DNA of 64,000 bases from Fen-999 sp044220545 (lineage in GTDB: Bacteria; Pseudomonadota; Gammaproteobacteria; Burkholderiales; Rhodocyclaceae): contig JBGAQX010000005.1 of assembly GCA_044220545.1 (NCBI GenBank), positions 19,533-83,532 on the forward strand, written 5' to 3'. Made by a program: the position numbers and the translations under genes. A model generated the notes under the pieces. That model did not search any database. It was not told the DNA's origin and was given only the letters and a program-made list of their open reading frames with translations. Every line of letters begins with the position of its first letter. Positions within the stretch are counted from its first letter, which is position 1. Shown here piece by piece: positions 20,069 to 28,167 of the stretch.

Positions 20069-21078
20069 TGGCCACCGATCTCCACCACGACGCGACCGGT
20101 GACGCGGGCTTTGATGAAATCGTCGAAAACGGTCGGCAGGTCGGCGAAGGCGATGGTGCGCGTCATGGCCGCCAGATGGCGCGGCCGCATGTCGCCGGCC
20201 AGACGCCGCCAGACACCGTGGCGATAGGGCTCGCCGATGTAGCCGGAATCGATGCCCAGCAGGCAGGCGCCACGCAGGATGAAAGGCGCCACCGTGGTAT
20301 TGAGGCTCATGCTCGCCGCCAGGCCGATGCTGGCGATGGTGCCACCCTGCTTCATGTTGCTCGCCACCCAGGCCAGCACATCGCCGCCCAGGTTGTCCAC
20401 CGCGCCGGCCCACAGGGTCTTGTCGAGCGGCTTGATTTTGCTCAGGTCGAGCGACTGGCGCAGCATGACCTCCTTGGCGCCCAGGCCGAGCAGATAGTCC
20501 TGTTCCGCTTCCTTGCCGGTCAGCGCCACCACGTGGTAGCCGAGACCGGCCAGCATGTCGATGGCCAGGCTGCCGACGCCGCCGGTCGCGCCGGTAACGA
20601 TCACCGGTCCATTGCCCGGCTTCAGGCCGTTTTCTTCCATGCGCACGATACCCAGACCGGCGGTGAAACCGGCCGTGCCCAGGGCCATCGCATCCTTGAG
20701 GCTCAAGCCGGAGGGCAGCTTGAGCACCCAGTCGGCCGGCACCCGCGCCACTTCGGCGTAGCCGCCATGATGGGCGACGCCAATGTCGTAGCTGGTGGCG
20801 AGCACGGCGTCGCCGGGAGAGAAACGAGGATCTCCGGACTGGATGACCGTACCGGAAAGGTCGATGCCGCCAATGCAGGGAAAGCGCCGGATGATGCGGC
20901 CGGCGCCGGTCGCCGCCAGCGCATCCTTGTAGTTCACGCTGGAATAGGCAACGCGGATCGTCACCTCACCCGGATCGAGGCTGGCCTCGTCCATGTCGAC
21001 GAAGGCGGCGGACACCTTGCCCGCTTTTCCCTCTTCCTGGCTAATCAGAAATGCCTTGAAAGGTGCGATGGAAGACAT
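20065..21078 (-). CDS. acuI: Acrylyl-CoA reductase (NADPH) / YhdH-type oxidoreductase
   Basis: 337 residues of the zinc-independent MDR quinone-oxidoreductase group. The stretch SSVNYKDALAATGAGRIIRR with FPCIGGIDLSGTV, the NADPH-binding VTGATGGVGSLAIDML and SGYIGEPYRHGVWRRLA are typical of AcuI/YhdH. AcuI reduces acryloyl-CoA to propionyl-CoA, which agrees with prpE two genes downstream. An ideal AAGGAG lies 6-7 bases before the ATG. It is the first gene of the run acuI, response regulator, prpE. Confidence 0.9.
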   Translation of the reverse strand: MSSIAPFKAFLISQEEGKAGKVSAAFVDMDEASLDPGEVTIRVAYSSVNYKDALAATGAGRIIRRFPCIGGIDLSGTVIQSGDPRFSPGDAVLATSYDIGVAHHGGYAEVARVPADWVLKLPSGLSLKDAMALGTAGFTAGLGIVRMEENGLKPGNGPVIVTGATGGVGSLAIDMLAGLGYHVVALTGKEAEQDYLLGLGAKEVMLRQSLDLSKIKPLDKTLWAGAVDNLGGDVLAWVASNMKQGGTIASIGLAASMSLNTTVAPFILRGACLLGIDSGYIGEPYRHGVWRRLAGDMRPRHLAAMTRTIAFADLPTVFDDFIKARVTGRVVVEIGGQ

Positions 21079-21180
21079 GTGCTTCTCCTTCTTGGCCGAT
21101 AAGCGAAGATTATATCCAAGGACAGATGTCGTGCAGCGAAGGGTTTACATGCTGCGGCGCCATGGTTATAGTCCGGCGCC

Positions 21181-21744
21181 ATGTTTGTCCAAAAAACCCT
21201 CCAGTCCGCGCTCCTGGCGCTGGCCATCGGCATCTTCCTGGCGCCCGCCGCCCGGGCCGACGACGAGACCACCGCCCCGGCCATCAGCCAGGAGACGATG
21301 CCCGAGGAATCGCCTCTGCTGCAATCGAAGACGCTGCTGGAACGAGCCACCAGCGCCTCCATCTCGTCCATCGAATCGACGCTGGACGATGCCCTGGATC
21401 TGATCGGCATCCGCTACCGACGTGGCGGCACCAGCCCCGAAAAGGGCTTCGACTGCTCCGGCTTCGTCAGCCACGTATTCCGCGAGGGACTCGGCCTCTA
21501 CCTTCCGCACTCCGCGAAGGCGATGAGCAGTAGCGGCGAGAAGGTGGCCAAGACCGAGCTCAAGCCGGGCGATCTGGTCTTCTTCAACACCATGCGCCGG
21601 ACCTTTTCCCATGTCGGCATCTATCTCGGCGACAGCCTCTTCGTCCATGCGCCGCGTGCCGGCGGTCGCGTACGGGTCGAGGACATGAGCCAGCGCTACT
21701 GGGTCAAGCGCTTCAACGGCGCCCGGCGCATCGCGATGCGGTAG
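21181..21744 (+). CDS. NlpC/P60-family cell-wall peptidase
   Basis: 187 residues: signal peptide (to APAARA, residue ~26), a short helical linker, then an NlpC/P60 (C40) domain from ~68 with catalytic Cys92 in FDCSGFV, His144 in FSHVGIYLG and His156 in FVHAP. It hydrolyses peptide bonds of peptidoglycan stems in the periplasm. Size and layout match small C40 endopeptidases of Betaproteobacteria. Divergent from acuI with 102 bases between. Confidence 0.92.
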   Translation: MFVQKTLQSALLALAIGIFLAPAARADDETTAPAISQETMPEESPLLQSKTLLERATSASISSIESTLDDALDLIGIRYRRGGTSPEKGFDCSGFVSHVFREGLGLYLPHSAKAMSSSGEKVAKTELKPGDLVFFNTMRRTFSHVGIYLGDSLFVHAPRAGGRVRVEDMSQRYWVKRFNGARRIAMR

Positions 21745-21874
21745 TCGTCGCAACTCCTCCCCCCTTCTTTTCGCCTCCCAGAAAGTAGCCCGTAGTCAGC
21801 CACGGCCTGTCGAAAGACAGCCTGCGGCGGCGGCGTCATTTCGCCGGAAAAATCAATGGCTGGTTATTTCTATT

Positions 21875-21895
21875 TGCGAATGATTCCCATATAAT
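21875..21895 (+). promoter_or_regulatory. Fur-box-like site overlapping the fbpA promoter
   Basis: TGCGAATGATTCCCA at 21875-21889 is a 7-1-7 inverted repeat with one mismatch, core GAATnATTC, as in Fur boxes. A perfect TATAAT -10 follows immediately at 21890-21895, about 30 bases before the fbpA start. Fur bound here would block the polymerase, giving iron repression (inference). Confidence 0.75.
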
Positions 21896-21926
21896 CGCGA
21901 CACTTAACTCTTGGAGACTTTCCGCC

Positions 21927-22934
21927 ATGCAACGTGTCGTCGCCCTCCTGTCAACCCTGATTGCCCTGACCGCAAGCGCCGAGGAAAAGGTGCTCAACCT
22001 CTATTCGGCCCGCCACTACCAGACCGACGAGGCGCTCTACGCCAATTTCACCAAGCAGACCGGAATTGCCATCAACCGCATCGAGGCCAAGGAAGACGAG
22101 TTGCTGGAGAGGATTCGCAATGAAGGCGCCGCCAGCCCGGCGGATGTCTTCATCACCGTCGACGCGGCCCGGCTGGCCAAGGCCGACGAACTCGGCCTGT
22201 TCGCACCGGTCAAGTCGAGGTTTCTCGAAGAACGCATCCCGGCCCATCTGCGCAGCAACGACTGGTTCGCCTTTTCCACCCGCGCGCGGGTGATCATCTA
22301 CAACAAGGACTCCGTCAAGCCGGAGGATGCGCAGAACTACGCGGATCTGGCCAAGCCGGCACTCAAGGGCAAGGTCTGTTCCCGGTCCGGATCGCATCCC
22401 TACAACCTGTCGCTGCTGGCCTCGATCATCGCCCATCAGGGCGAAGCACGGGCCGAGGAATGGGCCCGGGGCGTGGTCGGCAATTTCGCCCGCGCGCCCA
22501 AGGGTGGCGACACCGACCAGATCAAGGCGGTGGCCGCCGGCGAATGCGGCGCGGCGGTCTCCAATACCTACTATCTGGTTCGCCTGCTGCGTTCCGAAAA
22601 GGCCGAGGACAAAAAGGCCATGGACCGGATCGGCATCGTCTGGCCCGACCAGAAACTCCAGGGCGCCCATATCAACATTTCGGGCGGCGGCATGTTGAAA
22701 ACCGCGCCGCACAAGGAAGCGGCGGTGAAATTCCTTGAATACCTGGCCTCGGACGAGGCACAGAACTATTTCGCCAACGGCAACAACGAGTGGCCGGCGG
22801 TGGCGACGGCAAAGCCCGCCAACCCGGCCCTCGACTCCCTGGGCAAGTTCAAGGCCGACACCTTGCCCATCGCCGCCCTGGCGAAGAACGCCGCCACCGC
22901 CCAGAAGGTCTACGACCGGGCCGGCTGGCGCTAG
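21927..22934 (+). CDS. fbpA: Ferric iron ABC transporter, periplasmic binding protein
   Basis: 335 residues: signal peptide (to ASA, ~18), then VLNLYSARHYQTDEALYANF, the opening of FbpA/FutA proteins. RNEGAASPADVFITVDAARL and AAVSNTYYLVRLL (adjacent tyrosines at about 214-215 that bind ferric iron) support iron as ligand. It captures ferric iron in the periplasm and hands it to FbpB/FbpC. Start supported by CTTGGAG upstream. It is separated from fbpB and fbpC by a pilin-like gene and by the opposite orientation of fbpB. Confidence 0.94.
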   Translation: MQRVVALLSTLIALTASAEEKVLNLYSARHYQTDEALYANFTKQTGIAINRIEAKEDELLERIRNEGAASPADVFITVDAARLAKADELGLFAPVKSRFLEERIPAHLRSNDWFAFSTRARVIIYNKDSVKPEDAQNYADLAKPALKGKVCSRSGSHPYNLSLLASIIAHQGEARAEEWARGVVGNFARAPKGGDTDQIKAVAAGECGAAVSNTYYLVRLLRSEKAEDKKAMDRIGIVWPDQKLQGAHINISGGGMLKTAPHKEAAVKFLEYLASDEAQNYFANGNNEWPAVATAKPANPALDSLGKFKADTLPIAALAKNAATAQKVYDRAGWR

Positions 22935-22951
22935 CCCCGCCAAGTTCCGCT

Positions 22952-22979
22952 ATCATGCCGCTGATCACAACGGCATGAT
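22952..22979. repeat. 9-bp inverted repeat between fbpA and the pilin gene
   Basis: ATCATGCCG (22952-22960) and CGGCATGAT (22971-22979) separated by 10 bases, just past the fbpA stop and 7 bases before the pilin start. No T tract. It could be an mRNA-end hairpin of fbpA or a site controlling the pilin gene. Confidence 0.5.
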
Positions 22980-22985
22980 GGGCGG

Positions 22986-23483
22986 ATGATGAAGACACAA
23001 CCTGGATTCACCCTGGTGGAGATGATGGCGGTGATCGCCGTCATCACCATCCTGGCGCTGATGGCGGTGCCGAGCTATCTGGACCGGATCATCAAGGCGC
23101 AGATCGAGGCGGCCATGCCGCTGGCCGATCTTGCCAAGCGGCCCATCGCCACCTTCTGGGACGCCACCCGCACCTTCCCGGCCGACAACGCGCTGGCCGC
23201 CTTGCCGGCCGCCGACAAGATCGTCAACAATTACGTCAGCGCGCTGACCGTCCAGGACGGGGTCATCAACATCACCTTCGGCAACCGGGCCAACAAGGCC
23301 ATCGCCGGCAAGATCATCAGTCTGCGTCCGGCGATCGTCGAGGATGCGCCGACGGTGCCGATCACCTGGGTCTGCGCCCAGGCCGAGGCTCCCGACAAAA
23401 TGACCGTCATGGGCACCGACCAGACCAACGTCGATGTCCTGTATCTGCCCATGGACTGCCGCAAGCTGAAGAAGCAGCCCTGA
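22986..23483 (+). CDS. Type IV pilin-like prepilin
   Basis: 165 residues. The N terminus MMKTQPGFTLVEMMAVIAVI is a class III prepilin signal: short basic leader, cleavage after Gly, Phe+1 and Glu+5, then a hydrophobic helix. The body has one pair of cysteines (WVCAQ and MDCRKL) bracketing a C-terminal D-region loop, as in type IV pilins. No assembly genes (pilB, pilC, pilD) are nearby; it stands alone between iron-transport genes. It could be a minor pilin or an electron-transfer or adhesion pilin. Its stop is 3 bases from the convergent fbpB stop. Confidence 0.88.
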   Translation: MMKTQPGFTLVEMMAVIAVITILALMAVPSYLDRIIKAQIEAAMPLADLAKRPIATFWDATRTFPADNALAALPAADKIVNNYVSALTVQDGVINITFGNRANKAIAGKIISLRPAIVEDAPTVPITWVCAQAEAPDKMTVMGTDQTNVDVLYLPMDCRKLKKQP

Positions 23484-23486
23484 CCC

Positions 23487-25133
23487 TCAGCAGCGGCTGA
23501 CCGCCCGGCCGCGCGCGATCTGCCGGGCCAGCACGAAGATCGGCACCAGGCCCACCGCGACGATGGCCAGCGCCGCGACCGAGGCTTCCGCCAGCCGCTC
23601 GTCGGCAGCCAGCGTATAAGTCCGCGTCGCCAACGTATCGAAGTTGAAGGGACGCATCACCAGCGTCGCCGGCAGTTCCTTCATCACATCGACGAATACC
23701 AGCAGGGCCGCTGTCAGCACGCTGCCGCGCAGCAGCGGCCAATGCACGCGGCGCAGAGTCTCGGCCTCGCCGCAACCCAGGCTGCGCGCCGCCGCATCCA
23801 TGGCCGGCGTCACCTTCAACAGGCCCGCATCCACCGTCTGCAGGGCGATGGACAGAAAACGGGCCAGATAGGCGTAGATCAAGGCCGCGATGCCGCCGGT
23901 GAGGAGCAGCCCGGGATGGCTGCCCAGGGCCTGCTGCCAGAGACCGGCCAGCCAGTGATCGAGGCGGGTCACCGGAATCAGGACACCGACGGCGATCACC
24001 GAACCGGGCACGGCGTAGCCCAGTCCGACCAGCCGATTGGCGGTCCGCGCCAACCTGCCGCCCGCGTTGCCCTGCGCCAGCCGGGCGCCGTACGCGAGCA
24101 GCACCGCCAGCAGGGCCGCGGCGGCGGCGGATAGAAAGGCAACCGTGAAGCTGTTGCGGGCCAGCAGGACAAAGTGCCCGGCGAATCCGCCGTCCCATTC
24201 GCCCAGGGCCATGGTCAGCAGCAATCCCGCCGGCAGCAGGAAGCCGAACAGCACCGGCATCAGGCAGCCCAGAAAGGCAAGTATCGCGCGGTTGCCGCGT
24301 ACCCGTTGGCGACCGCGGGCCCGACGCGAACTGGTGTCGTGGTAGCGTGCCCGGCCGCGACTGACCCGCTCCAGCAGCACCAGCAGCAGCACGAAGCCCA
24401 GCAGGCAGGCGGCCAGTTGCGCCGCCGCGGCGCGATCGCCGAGCGAGAACCAGGCGCGATAGATGCCCGTCGTGAAGGTCGGCACGGCGAAGTACGCGAC
24501 CGTGCCGTAGTCGGCCAGGGTCTCCATCAGCGCCAAAGCAACACCAACGGCGATGGCCGGCCTGGCCAGCGGCAGTGAAACGCGCAGAAAAGCTTGCAGG
24601 GGACTCAAACCCAGCACCCGGGCCGCCTCGCCCATGCCGGCGGCGCGCTCGATGAAGGCGGTGCGCGCCAGCAGATAAACATAGGGATAGAGGACAAAGC
24701 CAAACATCGCCACGGCCCCGCCCAGGCTGCGGATGTCGGGAAACCAGTAGTCGTCCCTACGCCAGCCGAAAGCCTCGCGCAGCCACGTCTGCACGGGGCC
24801 GACGAACTGAAGCAGGTCCGTGTAGGTATAGGCGAGCACATAGGCCGGCATGGCCATGGGCAGCAGCAACGCCCACTCGAAAACGCGCCGGCCGGGAAAG
24901 TCGAGCATCGCCACCAGCCAGGCCGAGACGGTACCCATGCTCGCCACCAGCAGGGCCACGCCCAGGCAAAGCCACAGGGAGTTGGCGACATACTCGGGCA
25001 GCACCGTGGTAACCAGATGAGTCCAGGTCTCGCCGGTACCGCCGACAAACAGATTGGCGCCCACCGAAAGGATCGGCAGGGCGACCAGCAGCGCAACGAG
25101 GAAAGTGAGGGCGGAAAGTGGGCGAAACACCAT
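23487..25133 (-). CDS. fbpB: Ferric iron ABC transporter, permease
   Basis: 548 residues, about twelve membrane segments in two tandem binding-protein-dependent permease domains, each with an EAA-type loop (near ERAAGMGEAARVLGLSPLQA and AMDAAARSLGCGEAETLRRV). It forms the inner-membrane channel for iron delivered by FbpA. The frame is open far upstream, but homology begins with VFRPLSALTFLVALLVALPI, so I place the start at ATG 25133. That ATG falls where the predicted transcription start should be, so the message may be leaderless. Divergent from fbpC across a Fur-box-like site. Confidence 0.92.
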   Translation of the reverse strand: MVFRPLSALTFLVALLVALPILSVGANLFVGGTGETWTHLVTTVLPEYVANSLWLCLGVALLVASMGTVSAWLVAMLDFPGRRVFEWALLLPMAMPAYVLAYTYTDLLQFVGPVQTWLREAFGWRRDDYWFPDIRSLGGAVAMFGFVLYPYVYLLARTAFIERAAGMGEAARVLGLSPLQAFLRVSLPLARPAIAVGVALALMETLADYGTVAYFAVPTFTTGIYRAWFSLGDRAAAAQLAACLLGFVLLLVLLERVSRGRARYHDTSSRRARGRQRVRGNRAILAFLGCLMPVLFGFLLPAGLLLTMALGEWDGGFAGHFVLLARNSFTVAFLSAAAAALLAVLLAYGARLAQGNAGGRLARTANRLVGLGYAVPGSVIAVGVLIPVTRLDHWLAGLWQQALGSHPGLLLTGGIAALIYAYLARFLSIALQTVDAGLLKVTPAMDAAARSLGCGEAETLRRVHWPLLRGSVLTAALLVFVDVMKELPATLVMRPFNFDTLATRTYTLAADERLAEASVAALAIVAVGLVPIFVLARQIARGRAVSRC

Positions 25134-25139
25134 CGAGCT

Positions 25140-25167
25140 ATTATAATTGAGAATCATTCCTAACCAA
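25140..25167. promoter_or_regulatory. Bidirectional fbpB/fbpC promoter with Fur-box-like site
   Basis: ATTATAAT at 25140-25147 is a perfect palindrome giving a TATAAT -10 on each strand. TGAGAATCATTCCTA at 25148-25162 is a Fur-like 7-1-7 repeat with the same GAATnATTC core as the fbpA site. On the minus strand, TTGGTT (25167-25162) could be a -35 with 16-base spacing, placing the Fur-like site between -35 and -10. One bound repressor could shut both genes. Confidence 0.7.
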
Positions 25168-25195
25168 GCCAACCAGGAAATCTTGCCGCCTAACC

Positions 25196-26257
25196 ATGGC
25201 CCTGCTCGAACTTGACCGTGTTGCCCATGCCTACGGCCGGAATGCCGTGGTCCAGGACTTGTCCTTCGCGCTTGCCGAGGGCGAAGTCGGTTGCCTGCTT
25301 GGCGCATCCGGTTGCGGCAAGACCACCGCCCTGCGGCTGATCGCCGGCTTCGAACAACCGAGCGCCGGCGCGGTGCGCATCGATGGCGAGACGGTCGGCG
25401 GTCCGGGGCGGCTGGTACCGCCGGAACGGCGCCGCATCGGCATGGTCTTTCAGGAATACGCGCTGTTTCCCCACCTGTCGGTGGCCGACAACATCGGCTT
25501 TGGCCTGCGCAAGGCCAGTGCCGCCGACAAGCGCCGGCGTATCGACGAACTGCTGGACCTGATTGGCCTGGCGCGTCAGGGCGGCAAGTTCCCCCACGAA
25601 CTCTCCGGTGGCCAGCAGCAGCGCATCGCGCTGGCCCGCGCCCTGGCGCCCCGGCCACGCCTGCTGCTGCTCGACGAACCTTTTTCCAATCTGGACGTGG
25701 CATTGCGCGAACGCCTGTCGCTGGAGGTGCGCGACATACTCAAGGCCACCGGAACGACGGCGGTTCTGGTGACCCACGACCAGCACGAAGCCTTTGCCGT
25801 TGCCGATGTTGTCGGCATCATGCGGAACGGCCGCATCGAACAATGGGCCAGCCCCTACGATCTATATCACCGGCCGGCGACGCGCTTCGTCGCCGACTTC
25901 GTCGGCCAGGGCGTTTTTCTCGCCGGTGAAGTCGCCGCCCGCGACAGCGTCGACGTGGAACTAGGCCGGCTGGTCAGCCGGCTGCCACTCGATTGCGGCG
26001 ACAGTTGCGCCGCCTGCCAGCGGGGTTGCCGGATGCAAGTGCTGCTGAGGCCGGATGATGTCGTGCACGACGATGCCTCGCCGCAGCGGGCGGAAGTCGT
26101 GGCCAAGGCTTTTCGCGGCGCCGAGTTCCTCTATACCCTGCGGCTGCCCTCGGGCGCGCAGGTGCTGTCGCTGGTGCCCTCGCACCACAACCACGCCATC
26201 GGCGAAAGGATAGGCATCCGCCTGGATGTCGACCATGTGGTAGCTTTCCGGGAATGA
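25196..26257 (+). CDS. fbpC: Ferric iron ABC transporter, ATP-binding protein
   Basis: 353 residues. ATPase domain (1-235): Walker A GASGCGKTT (36-44), Q-loop, signature LSGGQQQRIALARAL, Walker B LLLLDEPFSNLD and H-loop VTHDQHEAFA. The C-terminal regulatory TOBE-like part (about 240-353) includes CGDSCAACQRGC, a cysteine cluster that might sense iron or redox state (inference). It energises FbpB. Its stop TGA overlaps the aat start as ATGA. Confidence 0.94.
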   Translation: MALLELDRVAHAYGRNAVVQDLSFALAEGEVGCLLGASGCGKTTALRLIAGFEQPSAGAVRIDGETVGGPGRLVPPERRRIGMVFQEYALFPHLSVADNIGFGLRKASAADKRRRIDELLDLIGLARQGGKFPHELSGGQQQRIALARALAPRPRLLLLDEPFSNLDVALRERLSLEVRDILKATGTTAVLVTHDQHEAFAVADVVGIMRNGRIEQWASPYDLYHRPATRFVADFVGQGVFLAGEVAARDSVDVELGRLVSRLPLDCGDSCAACQRGCRMQVLLRPDDVVHDDASPQRAEVVAKAFRGAEFLYTLRLPSGAQVLSLVPSHHNHAIGERIGIRLDVDHVVAFRE

Positions 26258-26991
26258 TCCCCTGGCTGCCTGACGACCCGGCATTTCCACCCGTATCGAC
26301 CGCCCTGACCGAACCCAACGGTCTGCTCGCGGCTGGCGGCGATCTCTCGCCCGGGCGGCTACTGGCCGCGTACCGGCAAGGCATCTTCCCTTGGTACGCG
26401 GCGGGCGACCCGATCCTCTGGTGGAGTCCGGACCCGCGCATGGTGCTGTTCCCGGCCGAGTTCAAGACGTCGCGCTCCCTGGCCAAGGTGTTGCGCAACC
26501 AATCCTACGAGGTGAAGCTCGACACCGATTTCGCGGCCGTCATCGCCGCCTGTGGCAACACGCCGCGCGAAGGCCAGCCGGGCACGTGGATCACGGCACA
26601 GATGCAGATCGCCTACGGTCGGCTGCACGAGCTGGGCTACGCACATAGCGTCGAAGTCTGGATGGCCGGCAAACTCGTCGGCGGCCTCTACGGCATGGCG
26701 GTGGGACGGGCCTTCTACGGCGAATCCATGTTCTCGCTGCGCCGCGACGTCTCGAAGATCGCCCTGGCGCACCTGTGCGAGCATCTGCGGCGCCACGAAT
26801 TTGGCATAATCGACTGCCAAATGGAAACCGCGCACCTCGCCTCTCTCGGCGCCCGGCCGATTCCGCGCCACGACTTCATCGCGCTGCTCGACCGTCTGAC
26901 CGCCATCGATTGCCCGCCCGGCCGCGGGCCGGCCGACGCGGTCGACGGCGCATTCCGCGCCGAGCCGGCCACCGGACTGGAGAGCCGCTAG
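26254..26991 (+). CDS. aat: Leucyl/phenylalanyl-tRNA-protein transferase
   Basis: 245 residues. It attaches Leu or Phe to N-terminal Arg/Lys of proteins, marking them for ClpS/ClpAP (N-degron pathway). Motifs: NGLLAAGGDLSPGRLLAAYR, GIFPWYAAGDPILWWSPDPR, GTWITAQMQIAYGRLHELGYAHSVE, LVGGLYGMAVGRAFYGESMF, and HEFGIIDCQ. Length is normal. Translational coupling to fbpC by a 4-base ATGA overlap; bpt follows 2 bases after the stop. Confidence 0.97.
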   Translation: MIPWLPDDPAFPPVSTALTEPNGLLAAGGDLSPGRLLAAYRQGIFPWYAAGDPILWWSPDPRMVLFPAEFKTSRSLAKVLRNQSYEVKLDTDFAAVIAACGNTPREGQPGTWITAQMQIAYGRLHELGYAHSVEVWMAGKLVGGLYGMAVGRAFYGESMFSLRRDVSKIALAHLCEHLRRHEFGIIDCQMETAHLASLGARPIPRHDFIALLDRLTAIDCPPGRGPADAVDGAFRAEPATGLESR

Positions 26992-26993
26992 CC

Positions 26994-27728
26994 ATGGCCC
27001 ACCTGCGCGACCTGCCGCCCTTCCCGCTGCTCCAGTTCTATGCCACGGCGCCGTACGGCTGCTCCTACCTGCCCGGCCGGATCGCCCGCTCGCAGGTGGC
27101 GACGCCGACCCACCTGATCGACGCCAGCACCTTCAGCGAACTGGTGCGCGCCGGATTCCGGCGCAGCGGGGTATTCACCTACCGACCACACTGCGATAGC
27201 TGTCGCGAATGCCTGCCGGCGCGCATCGTGGTCGACGAATTCGCGCCGAACCGGACCCAGCGCCGCACGCTGACCCGCCACATCGATCTGGTGGCGCAGG
27301 AGTGCCCCCTCAGCTTCCGCGAGGAGCACTACACCCTCTATCAACGCTATCAATTGACGCGCCACCAGGGTGGCGGCATGGACGACGACAGCCGCGACCA
27401 GTACGCCCACTTCCTGCTGCAAAGCCATGTGGATAGCCGCCTGATCGAGTTCCGCGAGGCGGGTCGGCTCCGCATGGTCAGCATCGTCGACGTGCTCGAC
27501 GACGGCCTCTCGTCGGTCTATACCTTCTACGACACCGAGCAGTCCGGCACGAGTTACGGCAGCTACGCCATCCTCTGGCAGGTGGCCCAATGCCGGCACC
27601 TGCGATTGCCCTATCTCTACCTCGGCTACTGGATCAAGGACAGCCGCAAAATGGCCTACAAGGCGCGTTACCGGCCGCTGGAAGTCTTCCGCGACGCCGA
27701 TTGGCGACGGCTGGTGACCAAGGACTAA
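26994..27728 (+). CDS. bpt: Aspartate/glutamate leucyltransferase (arginyltransferase family)
   Basis: 244 residues. Bpt transfers Leu from Leu-tRNA to N-terminal Asp/Glu, feeding the same ClpS-dependent degradation as Aat. Motifs: FYATAPYGCSYLPGRIARSQ, the cysteine-rich FTYRPHCDSCRECLPARI, YQRYQLTRHQGGGM, and the C-terminal LGYWIKDSRKMAYKARYRP with EVFRDADW. Start ATG 26994 lies 2 bases after aat. The pairing aat-bpt is common in Proteobacteria. Confidence 0.96.
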   Translation: MAHLRDLPPFPLLQFYATAPYGCSYLPGRIARSQVATPTHLIDASTFSELVRAGFRRSGVFTYRPHCDSCRECLPARIVVDEFAPNRTQRRTLTRHIDLVAQECPLSFREEHYTLYQRYQLTRHQGGGMDDDSRDQYAHFLLQSHVDSRLIEFREAGRLRMVSIVDVLDDGLSSVYTFYDTEQSGTSYGSYAILWQVAQCRHLRLPYLYLGYWIKDSRKMAYKARYRPLEVFRDADWRRLVTKD

Positions 27729-27829
27729 GCAATCGGTGGGTGCGCCGGAAGTGGCTAGAAGTGCGACGTGCCGGACACTGGGGCACCGGCTATACTCGTT
27801 GCGTAGAGACTGATTCGAGGGAAACCGCC

Positions 27830-27880
27830 ATGAACATCGTCGTCGAAGTGCCGTCCGACCTGGCAGACGCCGCGTCATGA
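27830..27880 (+). CDS. 16-codon mini-ORF before mntA
   Basis: Starts 7 bases after GAGGGAAA and encodes MNIVVEVPSDLADAAS; its TGA overlaps the mntA ATG (ATGA). A TATACT -10-like hexamer lies at 27791-27796. The beta-strand-like opening resembles the first residues of small antitoxins, so it may be the remnant of a truncated antitoxin gene. It could equally be a leader peptide that couples translation to mntA. Neither is proven. Confidence 0.35.
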   Translation: MNIVVEVPSDLADAAS

Positions 27881-28167
27881 AGCCGTCTCACGCCCTCGCT
27901 GCTCACCGGGAAGCGATTCGCCGCGTGGTGGAGACGCACCGCGCCCGCAACCCCCGCATCTTCGGATCGGTTATCCATGGCGACGATGCCGACGGCAGCG
28001 ACCTCGACCTCCTCATCGACCCGACCCCCGACACCACCCTGCTCGACATCGGCGCGATCCGGCACGAGCTGCTTCAGCTTCTGGGCGTACCGGTGGATGT
28101 ACTGACGCCGAAGGCGCTGCCGGAGAACTTTCGCGACGCCGTCCTCGCCGAGGCAGTGCCAGTTTGA
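27877..28167 (+). CDS. mntA: MntA-type nucleotidyltransferase antitoxin
   Basis: 96 residues, minimal nucleotidyltransferase. The motif GSVIHGDDADGSDLD (from residue 30) is GSx10DxD, with Ser31 and Asp42/Asp44 as catalytic residues. MntA proteins neutralise HepT toxins by adenylylating them. The stop overlaps the hepT start as TTGA, typical of these pairs. The gene is complete. Confidence 0.9.
   Translation: MKPSHALAAHREAIRRVVETHRARNPRIFGSVIHGDDADGSDLDLLIDPTPDTTLLDIGAIRHELLQLLGVPVDVLTPKALPENFRDAVLAEAVPV

Noticed and set aside
25134..25703. Upstream extension of the fbpB reading frame
   Set aside because: Lies opposite fbpC and across the promoter region; Arg/Pro-rich translation without membrane or permease features.
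27590..27880. 96-codon frame through the bpt end into the mini-ORF
   Set aside because: Overlaps bpt out of frame; only the last 16 codons have their own start signals.
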